Assembly: GCA_026119855.1 (NCBI GenBank)
Contig: JAOWBW010000038.1
Coordinates: 1,849,824-1,913,823 of the forward strand
Direction: 5' to 3'
Length of the DNA: 64,000 nucleotides
Source: Campanula takesimana
Lineage: Eukaryota > Streptophyta > Magnoliopsida > Asterales > Campanulaceae
In this document: positions 33,057 to 42,399 of the stretch, piece after piece
Numbering within the stretch: the stretch's first letter is position 1
How the letters are laid out: every line of letters starts with the position of its first letter
Position numbers and translations under genes: made by a program
Notes under the pieces: model-generated
The model's input: the letters and a program-made list of their open reading frames with translations, nothing else
What the model was told of the DNA's origin: nothing
Database searches by the model: none

Positions 33057-36000
33057 ATGGCCGAAAGTAGTCTTCTTCCCAACCCAGCCGAGCCAACCAA
33101 ACAACTTGTTGTCATCTCCCTAACCCATGTTCTTAAACTTACCTCCACCAACTACATAGCATGGAAAACTCAAATTGAGTCCTCTCTCCTTAGCTATGCA
33201 CTTTATCAATACCTAGACGGAACCCTAATTGAACCCCCCAAGGAAATTGCAAACCCGGAGGCCACCCCTGCCAAAGCCGACCTTCCGCCAACTATTCAGA
33301 ACCCTGCCCATTCAACCTGGTTTCGTCAGGATAAACTCATTCTAAGCGCCCTAGGAGGTACCCTCTCTGCATCCCTTGTCCCACTTATATCTCAATCCAA
33401 AACATCCCGTGAAGCTTGGCAAATCCTTGCCAAAACTTACGCCAATCCCTCAAAAGGTCATCTTAAACAAATTAAAGATCGCCTTAGATCCATCACCAAG
33501 GGCTCACGCTCAATAACTGATTATATGCACGACCTCAAAATATGTGCAGATCAGTTAACCTCTCTCGGCCGACCTATTGATCCGGAAGATCTCACCGACC
33601 GAATTCTGGAACAACTCAACGACACAGACTATGACAGTGTCATCACCGCTGTTCAAAGCCGTGACAACCCCATCACTTTTGATGAACTGCACGAGAAACT
33701 CCTAAACAAAGAACTCTCCCTCAAACACCGTTCTCAAACCACAACACCCTTTCCCGCCACGGTCACTTATGCAGCCAAAACCACGCACCGTCCCCCTAAC
33801 AATTCCAACCGAAACAATAACACCTCTGCCCAACCCAACCCAACCTTCCAAACTACAGCCCCTAACCCCAACCCTAACCGCCACACCAATACCCAACGGC
33901 CCTATCGTGGCAAGTGTCAATGGTGCCGTAATGACGGATACTTTTTCAATCAATGCCATGTTTTAAAACAGCTTTATCCCCAAGTAACCTTTCCCGCACT
34001 CAACCCTAACCCTAACCCTAACCCAAACAGAAACCCCTACCGTGGACCATCCACCTCTCAACCCACTGACTACATGGCCACCAACAATTCACCACCCAAC
34101 CCCAGCTGGCTCCTTGACAGTGGGGCTACACACCATGCCACGAATGATCTAAATACCCTTTCTCTACACTCCCCATATGACGGCACGGAGGAGCTCCTAA
34201 TTGGCGATGGTTCAGGTTTAAAAATCTCTCATATTGGTTCCACAACTCTTCTTACTTCTTCCCTCCCAATTCATCTTAATCATGTTCTTCATGTTCCTTC
34301 TATTACTCGCAATATATTGTCTGTCTCTCAATTCTGTTCCGATAATAATGCTTCTATCACCTTCTTACCTAACTCGTTTATTGTGAAGGATCTCCATTCG
34401 GGCACAACCATTTTCCAAGGCACTTCTAGATCTGGCATCTATGAATGGCATCCGTCTCCTCCTGCTATTCATACATCTATCTCCACCATCGATTGGCATC
34501 ATCGTCTTGGTCATCCAGCCTATCCGATTTTACGTCATCTTAGCACTAGTTTTCATTTAGATATTCCTAGTAATTTTTCCTTTCATTGTAATTCTTGTGA
34601 CTGCAATAAAAGCCATAAATTACCTTTTAATAATAATTCTGTGTCTTCTGCTGGTCCACTTGATGTTCTCTATAGTGATGTTTGGACGTCACCTATCTTG
34701 TCTTATGATGGTTTTAAATATTACATCATATTTGTTGATCACTTCACAAAATATATTGGCTCTACCCCCTCAAACACAAAAATGATGCCACCAAAGTATT
34801 TACCAACTTCAAATCATTAGTAGAAAAATTCTTCAATCGTCCTATTCTTACAATTTTCAGTGATAACGGTGGTGAACACATTGGTCTCCGTCCCCTTCTT
34901 ACTTCCCTTGGCATCTCCCATCTCACATCTCCTCCACACACACCAGAACATAATGGGTACTCCGAACGCCGTCATCGACACATTGTTGAAACGGGGCTTG
35001 CCCTTCTCACCCACTCTCATATGCCACTCAAGTTTTGGCCTCTGGATTTTGTCACCGGCTGCTATCTAATCAATCGCATGCCATCCCGCACCCTAAACTT
35101 ACAATCTCCATTCCACAAACTTTTCTCAAAACCCCCAAATTATCTCAAACTCCGTAGTTTTGGTTGTCTCTGCTACCCTTGGCTTCGCCCTTACACAACT
35201 CATAAACTTGATCCCAAATCCACCCCTTGTGTCTTTGTCGGCTATTCCCCTACACAGAGTGCATATTATTGTCTTGATCCTTCCACTCTTAAAATCTTTG
35301 TTTCTCGTCATGTCAAATTCATCGAACACGAATTCCCCTTCTCTTCCCACAGTGAATCATCCCCCTCTTCCATTCTTCCCGATGAATGGTGCACCCTCCG
35401 TGTCCCGATCGTGACCACCCAGCCTCTTCCATCACCTTCACCATTACCTCGCCCGGCTGCCCCTCCAAACCCAACCGGTTCTTCTACAAACCCGACCGGA
35501 CCCTCCCCTGTCCCGGCCGAACCATCCCCACACCTAACTGGACCTTCCACAGACCCTCTCCCTACCACAACCCAGCCAACAACACACCCTACCCCACCTC
35601 CACCTGCTGGCCCACTAACTCGTCTCAGGAACAACATCCGTAAACCTATCACCAAACTCAATCTCCAAGCCACTCTCCATCCATCCCCGACTGAACCTAC
35701 TACATACACCTAAGCCCTTAAATTACCTTTATGGCGACAGGCCATGCAAGCAGAATTCAACGCTCTTGTCAAAAACGGTACATGGGATCTTGTTCCTCCA
35801 ATACCCTCTCACAATCCGATCGGATGCAAGTGGATCTTCCGAACCAAGTACAATCCTGATGGAACCATTGATCGCCACAAAGCACGCCTAGTGGCCAAAG
35901 GTTTTCTTCAAAGGCCAGGCATTGATTATTCTGAGACATTTAGTCCGGTAGTCAAACCGGCGACCATTCGCACTGTTTTATCCCTTGCCGTCATAAATGG

Positions 36001-37267
36001 TTGGTCCCTAAGACAGGTCGACATCAACAACGCCTTTTTACAAGGCTCTCTATCTGAGGATGTTTACATGGTTCAACCTCCAGGCTTCATCGATCCCTCT
36101 CATCCAACGCATGTGTGCAAACTAAAACAAGCCATCTATGGCTTGAAACAGGCACCTCGGGCTTGGTATACTGAGTTGAAAAATTACCTTCTTTCTGTTG
36201 GCTTTCAGAACTCTCAGTCTGACTCCTCTCTCTTCATCTGTCGCCATGCTCAGGGTTCAGTTTATCTTCTCGTCTATGTTGATGATATTATTATTACAGG
36301 ATCCAGCTCCTCGCTCTTGGAATCCTTCATCACCACATTTGCTCAACGGTTTTCTCTCAAAGATCTTGGGCACTTATCATATTTTCTTGGGGTGGAAGTG
36401 TTACCTCATCCTGATGGGTTGTTTCTCAGTCAACAAAAGTACATCCAAGATATCCTGCATCGGACCAACATGGAAGAATCCAAACCTGTCCCTACACCCC
36501 TGGCGCCTGATCAATACCTCACCGCCCAAACAGGAACTCCGCTCCCAAACCCGTCTGAGTACCGTCAGCTTATTGGCACCCTTCAATATCTGTCACTTAC
36601 TCGGTGTGATCTATCCTTTGCTGTAAATCGCCTCTCTCAATTTATGCAGCATCCCACGGATCACCACTGGGCTGTACTCAAGCGGCTACTACGTTACTTA
36701 GCAGGAACCTCTTCTCATGGTCTTCTACTGCGTAAAAACTCGCCTCCTGTTCTTCATGCTTTCACTGATGCTGATTGGGCTGGTGATAAACTAGACTACG
36801 TCTCCACTACTGGGTATCTTGTTTATCTTGGGTCCAACTTAATTTCTTGGAGTTCTCGCAAACAGCGTACTATTGCTCGCTCCTCTACCGAGGCCGAATA
36901 TAGAGCTGTTGCAGCCACCGCAGCTGAGGTCCTTTGGATACAAAATCTACTTCGGGAACTTCTTCTTCCCAGCTCGTCACCTCCAGTGATTTTCTGTGAT
37001 AACTTGGGAGCCACGTATGTTGCCGCCAATCCTCGTTTTCACACGCGCATGAAACATTTGGCTCTTGACTATCATTTTGTCCGTGAACAAGTTCAGAATC
37101 GGCAGCTCCGTGTGTCTCATATTTCAGGGAATGACCAACTTGTAGATGCTCTAACGAAGCCTCTTCCGCGCACTCGGTTTCAGTCACTCATTTCCAAGAT
37201 CGGCCTTGCCCTCCGGACGTCCATCTTGCGGGGGCGTGATAGACAGAAGCATACCTCGGACTCGTAA
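33057..37267 (+). pseudogene. Copia gag-pol polyprotein, frameshift plus one stop
   Basis: Frame 1 (33057-34820) carries the Gag region, a zinc knuckle in which the usual His is Tyr (CQWCRNDGYFFNQC, C287 to C300), protease DSGA at D354, the integrase HHCC region and the first core Asp (codon 34677). A two-base AT expansion near 34751 shifts the frame; the second frame continues through integrase (SDNGGEH, then EHNGYSERR) to a TAA at 35711-35713. After that stop the same frame resumes with reverse transcriptase (YVDD about 36280) and RNase H, ending at 37267, 31 bases inside the 3' LTR. RE1-type gene order. In its present form it cannot give a full polyprotein. Confidence 0.93.
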
Positions 37268-37704
37268 CCCTAGCTTGCACGTCAAGTATCTCAGTAGCTA
37301 ATTATTAGGATTAGATTTATTTTCCTTGTTTAAGAGATAGCCTAGATCTCTAGTCATTATAGTATTCTCTAGTATAAATAGGGTTACAGCACTATCAATT
37401 ATACAATGAAGAATTTCTACAATATGTTCTTGTTCTTTATACTATCTTCTCTATATAATGTACATCTAATGTGTTAGTATAATAATTTTATTATGTCTTA
37501 AATAAATAATTTTTCTAGTTATAGTAACTAATAGCGTATCCATCATCTTAACTAATACTATTATTAAATAATAATTTAAATAACTATTATAATTACCTAA
37601 TATTACTAATTATATTTACTAACATATATAATAACTATTATTATTCACTAATAATATTAATAGTAATAATTAACCTATATAGTAACTGTTATGATTAATT
37701 AATA

Positions 37705-37917
37705 CTCACTCTGTCCTATCGTAAGAGTCATACATTGTTTGCGCACACTAATTAAAAAATAATATAAAATTGGTAAACATTACAAGTAGGTTGAGGGTAT
37801 AATTGTTCAAAATACTATTCATTTTTTTTCTTCATTATTTGTCGTTTTAGGAAAGAGACTCTTACTCTGGGACGTATTAAAATAGAAAGTAGGATTCTTA
37901 CTCTCGGACGAAGTGAG
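37705..37917. mobile_element. Stowaway-type MITE, 'taagagtc' family
   Basis: CTCACTCTGTCCTATCGTAAGAGTC start and GGACGAAGTGAG end, TA flanks, diverged interior. Confidence 0.7.
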
Positions 37918-37938
37918 TACTATTAATAGTAAATATTA

Positions 37939-38212
37939 CTCCCTCCGTCCGGGAGTAAGAGTCTTACCTCTCATTTGCACGGAGATTAAGAATTAGTGGA
38001 CGTAATGTAAGTGTTGTGAGTGTAAAAGTAAAGAATGAGATAGAATGAGTGAGAGGAATAGTAAGTTAATTGGTGTTGTGAGTATAAAATTAAAGTATGA
38101 GAGAGAATGGGTAGGATGAATAGTAAAAGTTCTTTGCCATTTTAGGAATGGGACTCTTACTTTGGGACGCACAAGAATAGAAAGTATGACTCTTACCCTG
38201 GGACGGAGGGAC
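37939..38212. mobile_element. Stowaway-type MITE, 'taagagtc' family
   Basis: CTCCCTCCGTCCGGGAGTAAGAG start and CTCTTACCCTGGGACGGAGG end, with TA flanks. Its interior is the reverse of the copy at 32286. Confidence 0.8.
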
Positions 38213-38219
38213 TAATATA

Positions 38220-38624
38220 TATTGTATAATGATTAACTAATACTATTAATAATGATAGTTAACCCATATAGTAATTATTATGATTAATTAATTATACTAT
38301 TAATAGTAATAGTTAATATATATAGCAACTATTGCAATTACTAATACTATTAATAGTAATTTTTAATTTATTCAATAGCTAATTATAAATGTTAATTATA
38401 ATAATAGTCAACTATTATTTGTTTAACACTATTAGCTAATAATATTAATTACTATATAAGATAACTATTATAGTAACTATTACTATGATTAGTAATAGGT
38501 AACTATAGTAGTTAACTATCATAGTAACTATTACTATAGTTACCTATTACTAATAATAGTAATAGTTAACTACTATAGTTAACTACTGTAGTTACCTATT
38601 ACTAATAATAGTAATAGTTAACTA
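38220..38624. repeat. Palindromic AT-rich array (TAGTTAACTA type)
   Basis: Dense short units such as ATAGTTAACTA, AGTAATAGTTAAC and TTACCTATTACTAATAAT in both orientations; the closest-packed part is about 38460-38624. Units recur at 38876-38918 and 39672-39745, showing MITEs inserted within one array. Non-coding. Confidence 0.75.
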
Positions 38625-38875
38625 CTCCCTCCGTCCCAGAGTAAGAGTTCTATTTTTTTCGCTGTTAGCACGAGGGTATTTTGAGCAATAATTTTATGTT
38701 GATCTAATTATCTTAATGGAGATTTTAAACTTGCTATTGATACTCCATTATATGTACTATCAATATCAATATCTAGATGTTCATTAACATAATTGAAATA
38801 AGCTAAAATTATTGCTCAAAATACCTTCGAGCTAACGGCAAAAAAAATAGGACTCTTACTCTGGGACGGAGGTAG
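38625..38875. mobile_element. Foldback Stowaway-type MITE, 'taagagtt' family
   Basis: CTCCCTCCGTCCCAGAGTAAGAG start; the right end mirrors it. Pairing continues inward (CGCTGTTAGC against GCTAACGGC, GGTATTTTGAGCAATAATTT against its inverse), so the element can fold almost fully. Embedded in the TAGTTAACTA array. Confidence 0.88.
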
Positions 38876-38918
38876 TATAATAGTTAACTACTATAGTTAA
38901 CTATTACTATTATTAGTA

Positions 38919-39671
38919 CTCCCTCCTTCTCAATTTAAAGTTCTTAGTTTGACTTTGCACGGAGATTAAGAAAAAGTAAATGTTGTGCGTATGAAAAGTA
39001 AAGTGGGGAGAGAAAGTGGGTAGGTAGTTTTTGTTGTGAGAGTGACAAGTGGGTCCCACTTTCCATTTTAGGTAATAAATCAAAGTAAGAACCTTAAATT
39101 GGGGCTGTAACGACCCGAGCCCACAAGCACGACCCGCCACTTAGGTACCACACACTAGCCCACCAAGCATCTCCTCAATTGGGTCAACCACAGCCCATCA
39201 CAAGCCTCCAAAAGTCCAATGGATGATTTGATGCTTAGTAGGAGTGTATGGGCCTTCTATATATCACACTCAATTCCCACATATTTCCGATGTGGGATGG
39301 GGGATATCACAATCTCCCCTACTCAAACCCTTGCCGTCCCTGGCAAGGTCAATCAATACCCAGATCGTACCCCCGGGCTAGCTCGCAAGCCTTAAGGCCG
39401 GGGTTCCGCTCTGATACCAACTGTAACGACCCGAACCCGCAAGCCCGACCCGCCACAAAGGTACCACACACTAGCCCACCAAGCATCTCCTCAATTGGGT
39501 CAACCACAGCCCATCACAGGCCTCCGTCCAATGGATGATTTGATGCTTAGTAGGAGTGTATGGGCCTTCTATATAGCACACTCAATTCCCACATATTTTC
39601 GATGTGGGATGGGGGATATCACAGGGGCAAAGTAAAAAGAAAAGTAAAAACTTAAAGCTGGATAAAGGGAG
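38919..39671. mobile_element. MITE split by a TRIM
   Basis: Left half starts CTCCCTCCTTCTCAATTTAAAG (38919) and runs to AAATTGGGGC (39105). It resumes at 39624 with GGGGCAAAGTAAAAAG and ends at AAAGGGAG (39671). Joining the halves at the GGGGC duplication gives a normal 'taaggttctta' family MITE in reverse orientation. Confidence 0.85.
39106..39623 (-). mobile_element. TRIM (miniature LTR retroelement)
   Basis: 518 bp: two direct repeats of 206 and 202 bp (39106-39311 and 39422-39623) with a 110 bp interior, flanked by GGGGC (39101-39105 and 39624-39628). On the minus strand the LTR starts TGTGATATCCCCCATCCC, the primer site TGGTATCAGAGC (39408-39419) follows the first LTR by two bases, and a GTAGGGGAGATT polypurine tract precedes the second. 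Non-coding; it depends on enzymes of other retrotransposons. Confidence 0.95.
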
Positions 39672-39894
39672 TAATAGTTACTATAATAGTAAACTATAAT
39701 AGTTACCTTATATAGTAACTAATATTATTAGCTTATACTATTAGCTAATAGAAAAAAAAAATGAAAAGTCACTTATTTATGAGAATAGTGTTGATGTGGC
39801 ATCAACAAATTCAAGTTTTTCCATGACTTATACACATGTCAACACCTTAGCCCTTCTCACTAACTTTAAATATATATATATATAGATTTGGGTA

Positions 39895-40290
39895 TAAAAA
39901 ACTTCTATTTAGCCCCTCCATTTAGGTAGGTAGTTATAGGGACAATGTGAAAATTACAATAGTAATATTTGTTAAAAAATTAACGTTGACTAAATTTTAT
40001 TAACTTTTTTAACGATTTTGGTTATTTATGCTATTTTGTATATAGTACGCAGGTTAGGTCGGTTGTTTCGTTAGTACGCATGTAAATATGTAAAAAGTTG
40101 TTAGTACGCGGGTGATTTTGGTAGTTTACTCGTGTAGCAACAACAAAGAGTTAGCCGAGGTGTCAAATTTGGTACCTCCCTTAACTCTGTATCTAATTTT
40201 GATACCTCAACTTTTTACCATTGAAGACTTTAACTCTTTGAGGTGGGTATCAAAATTTGATTTTGATACCCACCATTGGAGTTGCTCTAA
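39895..40290 (-). repeat. Right arm of the long inverted repeat pair
   Basis: Reverse complement of parts of 30208-31030, including ATGTAAAAAGTTGTTAGTACG and ATCAAAATTTGATTTTGATA, ending near GAGTTGCTCTAAGGACC. It lacks the MITE found in the left arm. The Helitron end at 39886 abuts it. Confidence 0.6.
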
Positions 40291-40550
40291 GGACCATGAT
40301 TGCATATGCCGGGGACCAACTAAACATATCCCCCCGTTCAAAATGATATTCTCGATTAATTATTTAAACATTTGAATATGAATTAGTATTACATTCGTTC
40401 GTTATGCACAAATAAATGAATTTAATGAAGCAACTAAAATAAAATTATAAAAGTTGAAAAAAAAAAGCACTAATTTTAATGTTTGAAAGCCTGACTAGGA
40501 AACAAGTAGAGTTCAAAAGAAAAAAAAAAAACGACCTCCATTTTGAATAC

Positions 40551-40807
40551 TATTTTCTTCTCATAATAATGTGCATACTTTTGCGTGTACATGAGAATTA
40601 AGGAGGGAATAGTAACGAGTAATTTGTGAGTATGAGAAGTGAGGAGAGAGAACGTGGAGTAACGAATAGTAGTGAAAATTTGTTGTGAGTATGAAAGTGA
40701 GTCTCACTAAATAAAAAAAAATATAAATTTTTTATTTAAGGAATGTGACTTATCAATGAGACGCATAAAAAAAAGTCTGTGCATAATATTATGAGACGGA
40801 AAGAGTA
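40551..40807. mobile_element. Probable degenerate MITE
   Basis: Faint inverted ends (TCTCATAATAATGTGCATAC against GTGCATAATATTATGAGACG) and a GAGAGAGAACGTGG-type interior like other MITEs here. The terminal CTCCCTCCGTCC has decayed. Confidence 0.5.
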
Positions 40808-41974
40808 GCATTTTGGACGACTTTATCTATGTAATGCCATTAAAATAAAAAAATAATAATAAAAAAAAAACTACTTAACTAACTTATTTTTCACGCTTCC
40901 TTTCGGAAAAAAAAACTTATTTTTCACACTTGAATAATGAATAGTTTTTTAAACATTTATGTGTTTAATCCACTTAAAATAATTACTCATTTTTTTATTT
41001 ATATCTAATAAACGTACAAAATATTAAGATATGTGAAAATCTGGAAAAAAACGTGTTTTACCCTAAGGTTCGCGTTGTTGGGACATGGCTTGCAACACAA
41101 GTCATTTAGTAATTCCATACATGAAATCATACCTATAATGTTAATATAAAGTGTAGTGAATTAAAATAATGTGTAGAATTCCTGGATGTAATATTACCTT
41201 TTTTGATGGGTAAAGTGGTAATTTAACATCACTAAAGGTTGAAACGGTGTAGTCCCTAAATGAGGTGCCTTTTGGTTTCATATATAAAGGGTTCTCCATC
41301 AACCCTAGAAATCATTCCATTCATTTTATTTTCTCTCCTAAATAATCTTCATATTGCTAGAGACATTAAAGAAAAAAGGCACAATCATTTAGAAGAACTC
41401 CGTCCCCTTAATTCTTCTTCTTCTTCTTATTCTCCCTACAACATCTGTAATAGATTCAACAGGTATTATTTCGCTTCCGCCTTCATCTTCTTCCTCATTC
41501 TTATTCTGAAAATGAGCGTGGCATTCAAGGATATAAATAATTGTTCCAACAATTGGTATCAGAGCCCCGTTCATTTTGGTTTAAGTTTGGGTTCTTCTTT
41601 GGGAAGGTTTTGTACTTTCAATTTGATTCATTTTCCCTATTGAATCATTATGTTTTAATGTTGATTAGGGACTCTAATTCGTTCATAGAGTACTGATAAT
41701 CATCATCTAAAATTCAGAAAATGGTTTGAAAGTATTTTGTTCATTAAATTAAAATGGTTCAAGTTAGACTATCCCTTCATAACATGGTTTTATGTTTTAA
41801 GTACATACCATGTGGATCTACTTACTTGATTCCATTAATTTTAAAAGCAAGATTATCATAAATAACATGGTTTTATGTTTTAAGTACATACCATGTGGAT
41901 CTACTTGTTATTCATGCCTTTTGGGACAAAATATGGAAAAAGTGCGGCAAAAATGCATGAAACGGTGGCTTTAG

Positions 41975-42140
41975 CCCGGTCGGGTATTATGTTCCGCCCG
42001 GTCGGGTTTTATGTTCTGCCCGGTCGGACCTCAAGAAAAGACCCGGTTGGACTAAATGTGTTTGCCCGGTCGGGTCTTTGGTTCCGCCCGGTCGGGCATT
42101 GTATGTTGCCCGGTCGGGTATTAGGCATTGCCCGGTCGCG
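41975..42140. repeat. Array of eight CCCGGTCGGG hairpin motifs
   Basis: Eight units of CCCGGTCGGG or one- to two-base variants, spaced about 15-25 bases, in the leader between primer site and gag. Each can form a CCCG/CGGG stem around GT. Surrounding sequence is AT-rich. Confidence 0.9.
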
Positions 42141-42399
42141 CATATTCACAGGATTTTTGTCTTTTTCAAAATGTTGCACAATTTTGTTTCCTCTTTTGAA
42201 CAAAACCATATTATTTTCAAACCTTAAAGTCCTTGATTAATTATATGCTTTGACAATTTTATTCATTGTTTAAATAATATTGTCGCCTAAGTGATTTACG
42301 TTATTTAAACCCTAAAATTGTAAAGTGTCGGATGTTTAAGTTGATATGTGAATGGCTTGAATTTTCCAAAAAAGATCTTGAAATTTGACTAAACTTGGG

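Larger units (their letters stand above)
32781..37455 (+). mobile_element. Near-intact Ty1/copia retrotransposon, RE1-like
   Basis: 4675 bp with short LTRs (5' 32781-33010, 3' 37237-37455) and the 5 bp duplication TAATG (32776-32780 and 37456-37460). LTRs start TGATAGACAG and end CTCTATA, an atypical TA end. They differ only by a 10 bp and a 1 bp indel, so insertion is recent. The primer site at 33011 reads TGGTATCTAGAGC, a variant of the Met-tRNA site. Gag and pol are recognisable throughout but broken at two points. Confidence 0.95.
32173..39886 (-). mobile_element. Non-autonomous Helitron hosting copia, MITEs and a TRIM
   Basis: On the minus strand the 3' end is a hairpin CCCGTGCAAACCACGGG, seven bases, then CTAG (32173-32176) followed by T. 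The proposed 5' end TCTATATATATATATATTT starts at 39886, preceded by A, with GTTGACATGTG shortly inside. No helicase or Rep sequence is present. Of 7.7 kb, the copia element accounts for 4.7 kb. The 3' end is strong; the 5' partner is less certain because TA-rich sequence mimics it. Confidence 0.6.

Noticed and set aside
34001..34025. Telomere-like CCCTAA repeats
   Set aside because: They encode the Asn-Pro run of the copia Gag region and are in frame with it; the plant telomere unit has one more A.
41260..41643. 127-residue frame at the start of the second copia element
   Set aside because: It runs across LTR and leader and largely repeats at 46916 in the other LTR; not a gene.
41975..42140. 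CRISPR-like array of short palindromic repeats
   Set aside because: Units are 10 bp with irregular short spacers, inside a plant copia element; CRISPR arrays are prokaryotic and have longer uniform repeats.
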